Assembly: GCA_030539035.1 (NCBI GenBank)
Contig: JAUNSU010000038.1
Coordinates: 1-32,557, forward strand
Direction of reading: 5' to 3'
DNA from: Planctomycetia bacterium
GTDB taxonomy: Bacteria > Planctomycetota > Planctomycetia > Pirellulales > Thermoguttaceae
Length of the DNA stretch: 32,557 nt
A model generated the notes under the pieces. That model saw nothing but the letters and a program-made list of their open reading frames with translations, did not search any database and had not been told where the DNA came from. The position numbers were made by a program, and so were the translations under genes. Shown one piece after another: positions 16,469 to 24,652 of this stretch. Positions within the stretch are counted from its first letter, which is position 1. The number at the start of each line of letters is the position of its first letter.

Positions 16469-17644
16469 TTACAAAGACGGAATCGGCTGTCCGTCGGCAA
16501 CACACCCCAGTTTTCCGATAATGCTGTTGGACGGATTGGACTCAACACCTGGATCTGTCCAGGGAGATCCGGTTGGAACGGTTACCGAGATCGGGCGAAC
16601 CGATCCATCACCCATCAGATAATTACAGACTCCGGGATGATAGGATCCCCAGTGCATCCCATTGTTCCGATCGCTGTACGCAGAAAGTCCGCCGGTTTTA
16701 TCATTGACACTGGAAGCGATTTTGCCCCGAAAAGATCGGGCAATGGCCCATGTTGTGTGCGCTCCGGTAAAAGAAAACGCAGAACAATCCCAACTTGGAT
16801 GCTCGTCGGGTGTGGATGAGGCAACATAGCATTTACCGAGCCAATCCTGGGGAATATGTTTTTCCCCGACAATGATCTGATTGGTCGTTCCATCGAGCCA
16901 AAAGGCAAAGCTGTCCCGAGGTTCCCATTCTTTAATCGTTGGCCCCACCTTAACCGCATCCCGAATCGGGCCGACAATGATCTTCTTATCAGCATTCCAA
17001 AGTCGGGTCAACCAGCCGCCGCTGTCGTCGTTTCCAACTTCAGAAACCCCGATCACGACCGCGTAATCGGTTTGAGGTCCATATTTTCCGCCGTTGCGCA
17101 GCTCTCCGTCCGTGGTTGTGGTTAAACCGTCTTCGATCAGATTATTCGCATCGCTTGGCCGGCGGGAGGGACATAAATACCCGGGAATAAACATCGATTT
17201 CCGTTCTTCTTCCGTTAAAGTATTCCAGAAAGTATCATTGTTCATTGAGGCAGTAAGGCCGTTTGTCTTTTGTACGACCAGATCATAGGTTGCCTGCCGC
17301 TCCATATAGGGAAGGACAAGAACAAAGAAGGACGCACGTGAAGGAGTGGACCAACTTGTAATCGGAACACAAAGGGGGACGACTCCATTACGAACATCGT
17401 GAAAATTATGAACGGCAATGCCAAGTTGCTTCAATTGATTCGTACACTGCATCCGCCGGGCCGCTTCCCGTGCTGCCTGAACGGCCGGCAAGAGAAGACC
17501 GATAAGAATACCGATGATCGCGATCACGACCAGCAGTTCGACCAGGGTAAATCCGCGGTTCTTAAAGATCGTTTTTAAGAAATCGCTATATTCTCCCCCC
17601 CCCCATTTTGACAAATCGCAAATTTTTTCATTTCTCATCTCCAT
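16469..17644 (-). CDS. DUF1559 pseudopilin-like protein with H-X9-DG motif
   Basis: 391 residues, the hallmark planctomycete paralogue family. A type IV prepilin-like leader is present: [17 protein letters not shown] with predicted cleavage between Gly31 and Phe32, followed by the hydrophobic stalk and [14 protein letters not shown]. The C-terminal part carries a perfect H-X9-DG motif ([12 protein letters not shown]). Members are thought to be exported to the envelope by type II secretion or pilus-type machinery; individual roles are unknown. The start at 17644 is far from the leader for this family and has no good ribosome-binding site. A run of ten G (17604-17595 on the coding strand, codons 14-17) lies between start and leader, so slippage would break the frame. 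A promoter lies at 17804-17832. Confidence 0.88.
   Translation of the reverse strand: MEMRNEKICDLSKWGGGEYSDFLKTIFKNRGFTLVELLVVIAIIGILIGLLLPAVQAAREAARRMQCTNQLKQLGIAVHNFHDVRNGVVPLCVPITSWSTPSRASFFVLVLPYMERQATYDLVVQKTNGLTASMNNDTFWNTLTEEERKSMFIPGYLCPSRRPSDANNLIEDGLTTTTDGELRNGGKYGPQTDYAVVIGVSEVGNDDSGGWLTRLWNADKKIIVGPIRDAVKVGPTIKEWEPRDSFAFWLDGTTNQIIVGEKHIPQDWLGKCYVASSTPDEHPSWDCSAFSFTGAHTTWAIARSFRGKIASSVNDKTGGLSAYSDRNNGMHWGSYHPGVCNYLMGDGSVRPISVTVPTGSPWTDPGVESNPSNSIIGKLGCVADGQPIPSL
17595..17604 (-). repeat. G10 homopolymer inside the DUF1559 coding region
   Basis: Ten consecutive C on the plus strand, G on the coding strand, fall in codons 14-17 (Trp-Gly-Gly-Gly). Length change by one base would frameshift before the prepilin leader. 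With nine G an ATG touching the tract would come into frame with the leader. Confidence 0.9.
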
Positions 17645-17803
17645 GTTTAAAAGTGTTTACTGAATCGGACTGTTTGAAAATAAACGAACAATACACTCGT
17701 TATTATAATCAATTCAAAAAAGTACATCAAGAAATAAACTGCACTTTTCAAAAAATTAAAGGGAAATTGCCCTGATTCATTCCTTCTTGTCTTTACATTT
17801 AAT

Positions 17804-17832
17804 AGGATAATCAAAAAACAATCTCTTGTCAA
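17804..17832 (-). promoter_or_regulatory. Promoter of the DUF1559 gene
   Basis: On the minus strand TTGACA (17832-17827) and TATCCT (17809-17804) are separated by 17 bases. The leader to the ATG at 17644 would be about 150 bases. A C10 run on this strand ends 9 bases upstream of the -35 box. Confidence 0.55.
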
Positions 17833-17841
17833 GTTAAAATA

Positions 17842-17851
17842 GGGGGGGGGG
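17842..17851 (+). repeat. G10 homopolymer next to the DUF1559 promoter
   Basis: Ten consecutive G on the plus strand sit 9 bases from the -35 box at 17827-17832. Tract length could alter promoter geometry. Confidence 0.9.
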
Positions 17852-17921
17852 TAAATTTGCGTTATTTTTCTCAAAAAAACAAAAAAATAGTGATTAGCGA
17901 TCAGAAAAAATCGCCGGCAAC

Positions 17922-17950
17922 GCCGCCGCTCTGTAAAGTGGTAAAAATCT
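17922..17950 (+). repeat. Left inverted repeat of the RAYT element
   Basis: The 29-base GCCGCCGCTCTGTAAAGTGG... sequence is repeated inverted at 18794-18822 with three mismatches. Confidence 0.75.
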
Positions 17951-18047
17951 TCAATAGGTATAAACACCCATTCACCCGGGGAATCCGCGAAAAATATTGA
18001 TACCGAACACGGTTGGAACCCGAGCGCTGGGAGTATGAGGGACATTT

Positions 18048-18623
18048 TTATTCAGGCGCAAAAGATCCGGTTGATACGTACGGCCAGTTCACAATACCGC
18101 TTTTTATTGGATTATTTAAAATATAGTATTTAGCGTTCTGAAAATGATCTTCATCACGAATCATGCGGTCCCAGTACTCCGGCTTCCAAACAGGCTGCGG
18201 AATATTTAACTGTTGAGAAATTTTTTTGCTGGTATAGCTTTTCCAAGAACCAATGATTTTTCCAAGAGAAAACCCTTTGAACTGACGAATTAAAACATGA
18301 ATATGATTTCCCATAACGACCCATTCATAAAGATCGTACCGTGTACCAGCAAAATAATACCATGCATCAATAACAATTTTTGCCGCGATCGGATTATTGA
18401 GACAGCAGCTGCCATAGCGAGCTTCATGTAAATTGTTTTCGACTCTGATCTTCATATGGCGATCTCTTTGTTTAAACGGCAAAGCTTTCGCTTCATTTTG
18501 GATTAGTTCGTATTCTTCTTCCGAGATGGGATCAGCCAATCGATAGGTGATCATTTGCGCTGCCTCACCATAATCCCAGTGCGGAAGCCTTTTAGGTTTA
18601 TATTTTAGTAAATATTCTGACAT
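18048..18623 (-). CDS. REP-associated tyrosine transposase (Transposase_17 / Y1 family)
   Basis: 191 residues. HUH single-strand nucleases of this kind mobilise or generate REP-like palindromes. The HxH metal-binding motif is in WVVMGNHIHVLI (His107, His109), and the presumed catalytic tyrosine is Tyr150 in WKPEYWDRMIRDEDHF; NAKYYILNNPIKSGIV is the usual C-terminal block. All key residues are present and the frame is intact, so it may be active. The N-terminal part, with HWDYGEAAQMITYRLAD, matches the planctomycete/verrucomicrobial RAYT subtype as I know it. No ribosome-binding site is visible before the ATG. Inverted repeats flank the gene on both sides. Confidence 0.9.
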   Translation of the reverse strand: MSEYLLKYKPKRLPHWDYGEAAQMITYRLADPISEEEYELIQNEAKALPFKQRDRHMKIRVENNLHEARYGSCCLNNPIAAKIVIDAWYYFAGTRYDLYEWVVMGNHIHVLIRQFKGFSLGKIIGSWKSYTSKKISQQLNIPQPVWKPEYWDRMIRDEDHFQNAKYYILNNPIKSGIVNWPYVSTGSFAPE

Positions 18624-18793
18624 AAAAATTTTAGTAAACTTTGTAAATTCAATATTCGAAAAATTTAAACATCGGGGGCTTTAGTATTGAAGTGTATCAA
18701 AGGTTCGATATAGAGTCAATAGTCTAATTCTTGAATCGGTAAAATTGGCTCATTACTAAAGAGAGGGTATTTTTAAATCACAACGTTTTTTAT

Positions 18794-18822
18794 AGATTTT
18801 CACCCCATTACAGAGCGGCGGC
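18794..18822 (-). repeat. Right inverted repeat of the RAYT element
   Basis: Complement of 17922-17950 with 26 of 29 matches, followed by two CTAATCACT copies spaced 14 bases apart. Confidence 0.75.
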
Positions 18823-18912
18823 TCCCCACTAATCACTAAACTCTAATCACTAATTAAGGGGGTCCTCCGTATGCGACGGGAGCGCCGAATCACCCTTTAA
18901 GAGCCAAAATGT

Positions 18913-18946
18913 CGCAAAATGGCAGTAAAGATTGCGCAAAATGGCA
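18913..18946 (+). promoter_or_regulatory. Direct repeat CGCAAAATGGCA x2, possible operator
   Basis: Identical 12-base words at 18913-18924 and 18935-18946, 22 bases apart (about two helical turns); a partial third copy, CCAAAATG, lies at 18904-18911. They sit about 100 bases before the isomerase gene and just upstream of a possible promoter, as expected for an activator site. Confidence 0.4.
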
Positions 18947-19046
18947 TTGATTATTAAAAAAGAACTGTTCTAATTAGAAAAATACTTGAACAATGAGCGA
19001 TCATTGTCCACAAAGAGAACTTGATATTCTGTAAGAGGAGAAAAAA

Positions 19047-19871
19047 ATGGGAAATGTAAAAGTGGGAATGAACCTGGAAGCAACTCGACATCACGATAAG
19101 CCCTTCGTTTGGGGACTCGATCGCGCCGCGGAAATCGGTTTTGAATATGTCGAACCGATGGTTCATTTCGGACGGGAACTGATGAGTGAAGCCGGATATT
19201 ATCATACTTGGTCCCTTTTCGATGATCCGATGAAGCTCCGCCGGCTTTGCGAAGACCGCGGTTTGAAGATCTCCGGACTTCAAGCTCACGGGCCGTTGGG
19301 ACGCCCTGATCGACATGGAGAATATCTGAAATTGGCCATCCGATTCGCCGCCGAATGCGGAGCCCCTGTCGTTAATACCGACGAAGGAATCAAAGCTCCC
19401 TGGACAACTGAAGCGGAAGATTGGGTTCTGATCCGATATACCCTTCAGGAAGCCGCTTTTATCGCTGAGGAACGGGGAATCAAGATCGGACTCGAATGCC
19501 ATGCGCAATATTCCAAGACCCCGGAAGGTCTGGAAAAACTCTATAATATCGTGAAATCTCCCTGTATCGGATTCAATCTGGACACCGGAAACGCGTATCT
19601 CGCCGGACAGGATCCTTACAAATGGTTCGAACAGGTCGTCGATCGATCCGTTCATCTTCACGCGAAAGACATTTCCGTTCAGCATTCCGATGAAGAACGG
19701 GGCAAAGTCGCCGGAACTCCGGTCGGCTGCGGATGCGGCGATGGAATTATCGATTGGAAAAGAATGGTCGAAATCGCGAAGAAATGCCCGAACGATCTGG
19801 TCTTCTCCGTCGAATGCGGATCCATTCCGGAAGCCAAGAGAAGCTATGAACATCTGATCAAACTGGTTTGA
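19047..19871 (+). CDS. Sugar phosphate isomerase/epimerase (xylose-isomerase-like TIM barrel)
   Basis: 274 residues, the usual size for this AP-endonuclease-2/xylose-isomerase-like barrel. The metal-binding set is visible: Glu150 (IGLECHAQ), Asp179 (FNLDTGNA), His205 (HLHAKDIS) and Glu256 (FSVECGS). There is no signal peptide, so it acts in the cytoplasm. Relatives isomerise or epimerise keto-sugars, inosose or related products, often beside Gfo/Idh/MocA dehydrogenases; here one lies 3.3 kb downstream in the same direction. AGAGGAG precedes the ATG. Gly-Cys-Gly-Cys-Gly-Asp-Gly at 227-233 is a loop common to the subgroup. The exact substrate cannot be told. Confidence 0.9.
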   Translation: MGNVKVGMNLEATRHHDKPFVWGLDRAAEIGFEYVEPMVHFGRELMSEAGYYHTWSLFDDPMKLRRLCEDRGLKISGLQAHGPLGRPDRHGEYLKLAIRFAAECGAPVVNTDEGIKAPWTTEAEDWVLIRYTLQEAAFIAEERGIKIGLECHAQYSKTPEGLEKLYNIVKSPCIGFNLDTGNAYLAGQDPYKWFEQVVDRSVHLHAKDISVQHSDEERGKVAGTPVGCGCGDGIIDWKRMVEIAKKCPNDLVFSVECGSIPEAKRSYEHLIKLV

Positions 19872-19924
19872 TCTCCCTCTCGATGATCTATCCGTACTCA
19901 TACTGTAAAAATATTTTTGTTTGG

Positions 19925-20004
19925 AACCACGGATGAAATTCCTATAAGATATTTTTGATGAAAACGTGTTTTTACCAAAAAAATATCCGTGAAAATCCGC
20001 GGTT
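19925..20004. repeat. Imperfect inverted repeat, REP/MITE-like
   Basis: AACCACGGAT (19925-19934) is inverted as ATCCGCGGTT (19995-20004), 9 of 10 matching, with a further ATCCGTG inside the right arm (19985-19991). Short ends of this type recur between genes in many planctomycete genomes; only one copy is seen here. Confidence 0.4.
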
Positions 20005-20051
20005 TCAAAATCGGTTATTTACAGTTTGTCCACCCCCATTAGCATGGATCC

Positions 20052-20092
20052 GAACCGCGGTTTTTTTGTTTAAAAAACGTCTTTTGCGGTTC
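20052..20092 (+). other. Hairpin in the leader of the first ceramidase-like gene
   Basis: GAACCGC (20052-20058) pairs with GCGGTTC (20086-20092), enclosing a T-run and A-run that also pair. It could be an attenuator-like stem or a weak terminator for upstream transcription. AAGGAG precedes the ATG at 20140. Confidence 0.35.
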
Positions 20093-20139
20093 AGAATCTG
20101 TTTCTTTATCGTTTTGGATCCATTATTTAAGGAGAAAAC

Positions 20140-21639
20140 ATGAAAAAATCCATCTTCACCGCTTTGTTTTCCCTGATCCTCCTGCTCTTTTCCATGCAGG
20201 CGATCGGAGCGGAATTCAAGGCGGGAACGGCAAAGGGAGATATTACTCCCCCGAAAAGTGTTCCTCTTTGGGGACAATTTCATTTCCGTCCTTCTCAAGG
20301 AGTAGAATCTCCCCTTACCGCGAACGCTCTTGCACTGGAATCTGCTGGAGAAAAAGGATCCGATTCCGTAATTTTTGTTTCCGCCGATCTTCTTCAAATT
20401 TCGGAAGGCTTGCTCAAAGAGGTCCAAAAAGAAGTTGCGAAAAAAGATCCCGGAATCAATGTTCAAAAGATCGTTCTGAACGGAACACATACACATACCG
20501 CGCCAACTCTTGGCAAAACCTATTCCGCCGCACTCCCCAAAGATCCCAATTTGATGGGATACACGGAAATAGTGGACTTTCTTGCAGTAAAAATCGCCGA
20601 TCTTGTTGTTGCCGCCTGGAAGAATCGTGCGCCCGCCAAGATCAACTGGGGCCTCGATTTCGCTTCCGTTGCGCACAGCCGGCGAATTGTCTATTCCGAT
20701 GGATCGGCGCAGATGTACGGGAAAACAGATCGGCCCGACTTCGAACAGTTCGAAGCGGTAGAAGATCAGGATGTCGGAACAATTTTCGTCTGGAACGCAA
20801 AAGATCAGCTGATCTCCGTTGTGATCAATGTCTCCTGTCCTTCCCAAGTTGTGGAAGGAAGAAACATGGTCAACGCGGATTATTGGCATTGTGTTCGAAA
20901 TCGTCTTTATAAACGATTTGGCAAGGATCTCACCGTTCTCGGATGGTGCGGTGCGGCGGGCGATCTGTGTCCGCGAACTCTGTATCAGCAGAAAGCGGTC
21001 AACCGAATGATGAAATTGCGCGGTCTGGAACCGATGGAAGAGATTGCCCGTAAACTCGATCGGGTCGTTGCTTCCGCTTATGATGTTCTTAAAGATCGTA
21101 AAATCACCGATGTTCCTCTGATCCATGAAGTGAAAGAGATCGAACTTCCGATGCGAATCGTTTCCGATGAAGAATATAAAAACTGCCTTGCCGTTTATAA
21201 AGATATTGAAAAGAAGATCAAGGATAACCCCTCCAAATCTCCTGCGGAAATCGCTTTTATGGGACTCGGCTGGAATAAATCTGTCTGCGATCGATATGAA
21301 GCGCAGAAAAAGAATCCGCATCCGATGTTCAAGACCCGAATTCATGTCCTTCGGCTTGGAAATACAGCGATCTGCACCAACCAGTTCGAACTCTATACGG
21401 ACTTCGGAATTCAGATGAAAGCCAAAAGTCCGGCCGAACAGACCTTTGTGGTTCAGCTGGTCGGAAATGGAACTTATCTTCCGACGGCCAAAGCGGTTCG
21501 CGGAGGAAGCTACAGCGCTATTATTCAATCGAATCCGGTCGGTCCCGAAGGAGGACAAGTCCTTGTGGACCGGACACTGGATCTCATTAACAAGATCTGG
21601 ACAGATCAAAAAGCGGAAGGAAAAGAGGTGAAAAAATGA
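20140..21639 (+). CDS. Secreted neutral-ceramidase-like protein, copy 1
   Basis: 499 residues with a signal peptide (residues 1-23, ...SMQAIGA). The mature part follows the neutral/alkaline non-lysosomal ceramidase N-terminal fold: AGTAKGDITPP near the start, the zinc-site motif GTHTHTAP (His117, His119), a second polar block NADYWH (245-250), and GAAGDLCPRT where ceramidases have G-[DN]-x-S-P-N. The catalytic Ser of that motif is Cys277 here. Members of this family in planctomycetes are often sugar-cluster genes with unknown substrate. AAGGAG lies 6 bases before the ATG. The stop overlaps the start of a paralogue in ATGA, predicting coupled translation and possibly a joint complex. Confidence 0.85.
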   Translation: MKKSIFTALFSLILLLFSMQAIGAEFKAGTAKGDITPPKSVPLWGQFHFRPSQGVESPLTANALALESAGEKGSDSVIFVSADLLQISEGLLKEVQKEVAKKDPGINVQKIVLNGTHTHTAPTLGKTYSAALPKDPNLMGYTEIVDFLAVKIADLVVAAWKNRAPAKINWGLDFASVAHSRRIVYSDGSAQMYGKTDRPDFEQFEAVEDQDVGTIFVWNAKDQLISVVINVSCPSQVVEGRNMVNADYWHCVRNRLYKRFGKDLTVLGWCGAAGDLCPRTLYQQKAVNRMMKLRGLEPMEEIARKLDRVVASAYDVLKDRKITDVPLIHEVKEIELPMRIVSDEEYKNCLAVYKDIEKKIKDNPSKSPAEIAFMGLGWNKSVCDRYEAQKKNPHPMFKTRIHVLRLGNTAICTNQFELYTDFGIQMKAKSPAEQTFVVQLVGNGTYLPTAKAVRGGSYSAIIQSNPVGPEGGQVLVDRTLDLINKIWTDQKAEGKEVKK

Positions 21640-23096
21640 AAAAGACTTCGATCATAGGATTGCTGATCCTTTTATTCGCCGCTTTTACCTCTTTACAGGG
21701 ATCGGAACTGAAGATCGGAACAAAAACGGTCGATCTTTCTCCGGATCGCCCTGTTCAGCTGGACGGACAGATGCATACACGCGTATCCAAAGGGATTAAG
21801 AATCCGATCACGGCGAATATCCTCGCGATGGAAAATGAAGACGGCAAACAGCAGGCGATCTTTTTGGCAATGGATCTGATCGCCCCGCGAATCGAACTGA
21901 TTCGGGCCCTTACGCCCGCGGTGAAAAAAGCGATCCCCGATTTTGATGCGTCCCGTCTTGTGTTCTTTTCGACCCATACGCACACGGCTCCTGTTTGCGA
22001 TGATACAAAATACTATGTTGCACCGGATGTCGATTGCATGCTCCCAAGCGAATATGTCGTTTTCGCGGTAAAAAAACTGGTTCCCGCGATTGAGGAAGCC
22101 TGGAAAAACAAAACGAAAGTCCAGTACTCCTACGGATTGGATTTCGCGGCGGTTGCGTGGTGCCGACGGGCCTTGTATCAGGACAACAAAGCGATCATGT
22201 ACGGAAAAACAAATGTTCCCGAATTCCGGACGATGGAAGCCTTTGAAGATCATGATCTCGGATCGATTTTTTTCTGGGATGAAAAAGGAAAGCTCCTTGC
22301 GATCATCGTCAATGTTTCCTGTCCATCGCAGGAACAGGAAGGACTTTCCGTTCTTCACGCCGATTTTTGGCATTACGTCCGGGAAAATCTTCGCGCTAAA
22401 TTGGGGAAAGATGTTTGCATTATTGCCCAATGCGGAACAGGGGGAGATGTGTCGCCGCACACGCAATATCGTCGAGCGGCGGAGAACCGAATGTCCCAAT
22501 TCCGTAATCTCGACCGTATGGAAGAAATCGCGCGCCGGATCAGTGAAGGGGTTCTGGAAACCTATGATGTCGTGAAGAACGATAAAACCTCGAACATTCC
22601 CTTTGTAAGTATCAGCAGAACTGTTGATCTTCAGAATCATCGCATTACAAAGGGCGAATATGAAAGTTCCATGCATGATGTTCGATCGCTGGGTGAAAAG
22701 ATGAAAACGGATCGAACCGTTCATCGTCTGTACGGATGGGCGAAAAAAATCACCGATCGATACGATGCTCAGCAAAAGGGAAAAGAGCTCACCAGCCGGG
22801 TCCCGATCAGTATTGTTCGAATCGGCGATACCGTGATCTGCACGAATCCCTTTGAGCTTTACACTCCATTTGGAATTCGGATCAAAGCGCGGTCGGAAGC
22901 GGTGCAAACATTCATTGCCCAGTTGGCCCGTCCCTGTGCGCTTTCAGAAGAATACGACAGTTCCGCTTATCTTCCGACCAAGGAAGCGTACTCGCACGGC
23001 GGATACGGTGCGATCATTAAGAGCATCCTCGTTGGTCCGGAAGGGGGACAAACCCTTGTGGAAGAGACATTGAAAACCATTAACGAATTATTTTAG
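21636..23096 (+). CDS. Secreted neutral-ceramidase-like protein, copy 2
   Basis: 486 residues, paralogue of the preceding gene, with the same order of motifs: signal peptide (1-22), KTVDLSPDRPVQLDGQMH, FSTHTHTAP (His114, His116), HADFWH and GTGGDVSPHTQY. Unlike copy 1 it keeps the motif serine (Ser273). The C-terminal FELYTPFGIRIKARS and YLPTKEAYSHGGYGA blocks also match copy 1. This suggests a tandem duplication after which one copy changed its catalytic residue. Substrate unknown; true ceramidase activity is doubtful because the usual C-terminal immunoglobulin-like domain of ceramidases is not evident. Confidence 0.85.
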   Translation: MKKTSIIGLLILLFAAFTSLQGSELKIGTKTVDLSPDRPVQLDGQMHTRVSKGIKNPITANILAMENEDGKQQAIFLAMDLIAPRIELIRALTPAVKKAIPDFDASRLVFFSTHTHTAPVCDDTKYYVAPDVDCMLPSEYVVFAVKKLVPAIEEAWKNKTKVQYSYGLDFAAVAWCRRALYQDNKAIMYGKTNVPEFRTMEAFEDHDLGSIFFWDEKGKLLAIIVNVSCPSQEQEGLSVLHADFWHYVRENLRAKLGKDVCIIAQCGTGGDVSPHTQYRRAAENRMSQFRNLDRMEEIARRISEGVLETYDVVKNDKTSNIPFVSISRTVDLQNHRITKGEYESSMHDVRSLGEKMKTDRTVHRLYGWAKKITDRYDAQQKGKELTSRVPISIVRIGDTVICTNPFELYTPFGIRIKARSEAVQTFIAQLARPCALSEEYDSSAYLPTKEAYSHGGYGAIIKSILVGPEGGQTLVEETLKTINELF

Positions 23097-23209
23097 CAGT
23101 ATAGACCGGTTTCGTGATCAGATCTTAAACGATGATCCCTGTTGAAAGGAACCGTCGAAAAAAGAGACATGAAAACGATCGTAATAAATTTTTGGAAAGG
23201 ATAAGAGAT

Positions 23210-24622
23210 ATGAAGAAAGAAAATCAGCAAGAGCCCTCTCGACGTCAATTTCTTTCGACGTTGGGAAAGACAGGCGCGTTGGCAGTTCCGATGATGGTTC
23301 CCGGCGCGGTATTGGGAAAAGACGGACAACTTCCTCCGAGTGAACGGATCACGATCGCGGTTCTCGGCGTTGGAAACCGCGGACGGGGTTCGATCGGCGC
23401 AATGCGGCCCCTGCCGGATCATCAGGTTGTCGCGATTGCCGAAGCCCGTGAAGACCGTGGTCTGAGTGCCTGCCGCGATGTCGAATCCTTCTATTCCAAC
23501 AGACTTGGAAAAGAAAGCTATAAAGGCTGCAAACTGTATCGCGATTTTCGCGATATTCTTTTGAGAGACGATATCGATGCTGTATGGGGAACGATTTGCG
23601 ACCATTGGCATGGTCCTCTTTACAGTCGAATCATCGAATCCGGCAAAGATATTTACGGTGAAAAACCGTTGACCCGCTGGGTGGGACAGGGTATTAAAGT
23701 CAAAAAACTGGTCCGCCAATATGGAACCATCTTCCAGGTCGGAACACAACAGCGGTCGGAACCGCATTTTCGACTGGCCTGCATGCTTGCCCGAAATGGA
23801 TATCTCGGAAAAATCTCCGAAGTTCAGGTTGCGGCGCCTGGAGGAACCAAGATCCCCGCGGTTCCTTCCTGTGATCCGCCGAAAGGATTCGATTGGGACA
23901 TGTGGTCCGGACCGGCTCCGCTCCTTCCTTTTGATCCCCGAAGAGTCGAATGGCTCGGCCTCTATATGATCGAACATTACTGCGCCGGTTTTATTACAAA
24001 CTGGGGTGTCCATCATCTCGATATCGCCGGCTGGGGTGTTCCCGAAGTCTTCGAAAAACCGTTCTGGCTTGATGGATCCGGTGTTCTGCCCGATTCCGGA
24101 ATGGCCGATACCTGGATCTCCTGGCAGATGACCATGAATTACGACAGCGGACTTGTAATGAAATTCGTCAATTCGGGCAATCCGTATAAGCAGGGCTGCA
24201 AATTCATCGGCGATGAAGGCTGGGTTCACGTCAACCGCTCTGGAATCACGGCCAGTAATCCGAAATTGCTCGGACTCGCCGCGCCGACTGAATCCGATGG
24301 AACCGCTTTCCTGAAAACAAATGATCCGCGCCTGTTCGCGGTAAAATTGACCGATGCGAAAGAGCAGCTCCATGTCAGTCCATACTATCCGGGCGCGTAT
24401 ACCGCACATACCGCGGACTTCTTCCAATCGATGCGAACCCGCAAAGATCCGGTCTCTCCCGTCGAACAGGGACATTACGCAACAACTCTCGGCAATATTT
24501 CCGATATTTGCCTCCGGCTTGGCCGTAAACTTCGCTGGAACCCGGCGAAAGATGAATTCGTCAACGACGATGAAGCCAATCTGATGCGTTTCCGCGCGGA
24601 ACGCAGCCCGTGGACCATGTAG
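23210..24622 (+). CDS. Tat-exported Gfo/Idh/MocA family oxidoreductase
   Basis: 470 residues from the ATG at 23210, which has AAAGGA 9 bases upstream; an ATG at 23132 would add 26 basic residues before the signal and is less likely. The N-terminus carries a twin-arginine motif, SRRQFLSTLG, so the protein is exported folded. The Rossmann motif is VLGVGNRGRG (51-60), followed by YGEKP (149-153) with the catalytic-lysine region, and FITNWGVHHLDIAGWG in the C-terminal domain. It resembles the first oxidoreductase of the window in architecture but is clearly diverged in sequence. It lies between the ceramidase-like pair and a HEAT-repeat gene and probably oxidises a sugar in the periplasm. Confidence 0.92.
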   Translation: MKKENQQEPSRRQFLSTLGKTGALAVPMMVPGAVLGKDGQLPPSERITIAVLGVGNRGRGSIGAMRPLPDHQVVAIAEAREDRGLSACRDVESFYSNRLGKESYKGCKLYRDFRDILLRDDIDAVWGTICDHWHGPLYSRIIESGKDIYGEKPLTRWVGQGIKVKKLVRQYGTIFQVGTQQRSEPHFRLACMLARNGYLGKISEVQVAAPGGTKIPAVPSCDPPKGFDWDMWSGPAPLLPFDPRRVEWLGLYMIEHYCAGFITNWGVHHLDIAGWGVPEVFEKPFWLDGSGVLPDSGMADTWISWQMTMNYDSGLVMKFVNSGNPYKQGCKFIGDEGWVHVNRSGITASNPKLLGLAAPTESDGTAFLKTNDPRLFAVKLTDAKEQLHVSPYYPGAYTAHTADFFQSMRTRKDPVSPVEQGHYATTLGNISDICLRLGRKLRWNPAKDEFVNDDEANLMRFRAERSPWTM

Positions 24623-24652
24623 AAATTAACCGTTAAATCAAGAGGTAAATTC

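Larger units (their letters stand above)
17645..18047. other. Intergenic region: DUF1559 promoter, G10 tract and left end of the transposase element
   Basis: About 400 bases hold the promoter for the DUF1559 gene, a second G10 tract and the left inverted repeat of the RAYT element. A 132-codon minus-strand frame spans the region, but it runs through promoter, homopolymer and inverted repeat and resembles no protein, so it is not called. Confidence 0.55.
17889..18851. mobile_element. RAYT-type transposase element with inverted ends
   Basis: A REP-associated tyrosine transposase gene lies between inverted copies of a 29-base sequence: GCCGCCGCTCTGTAA...AAAATCT at 17922-17950 and its complement at 18794-18822, 26 of 29 positions matching. 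Outside these are AGTGATTAG (17889-17897) on the left and two complementary copies (18829-18837, 18843-18851) on the right. Exact ends and any target duplication cannot be fixed from one copy. Confidence 0.65.
18624..19046. other. Intergenic region: right end of RAYT element and control region of the isomerase gene
   Basis: The first 230 bases carry the right inverted repeat and CTAATCACT copies. Then come a GC-rich block (18860-18897), two CGCAAAATGGCA direct repeats, a possible promoter (TTGATT at 18947, TCTAAT about 17 bases on), two short palindromes (AGAACTGTTCT 18961-18971; CAATGA-GCGA-TCATTG 18991-19006) and AGAGGAG before the ATG at 19047. No gene is seen. Confidence 0.5.

Noticed and set aside
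17647..18045. 132-codon minus-strand frame between the DUF1559 and transposase genes
   Set aside because: It crosses an inverted repeat, a homopolymer and a good promoter, and has no family resemblance; most likely non-coding.
18860..18897. GC-rich block GGGGGTCCTCCGTATGCGAC... as a possible tRNA or attachment site
   Set aside because: No cloverleaf or T-loop sequence can be folded, and no duplicate of it was found in the window.
20005..21609. 534-codon minus-strand open frame opposite the first ceramidase-like gene
   Set aside because: No recognisable domain or ribosome-binding site; it mirrors a gene with clear family motifs. Long antisense frames occur repeatedly in this window because of codon usage.
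21693..22907. 404-codon minus-strand open frame opposite the second ceramidase-like gene
   Set aside because: Antisense shadow; the plus frame holds conserved HTHTAP and GDVSP motifs.
23093..24475. 460-codon minus-strand open frame opposite the second Gfo/Idh/MocA gene
   Set aside because: Antisense shadow of a gene with Tat, Rossmann and EKP motifs; no motif of its own.
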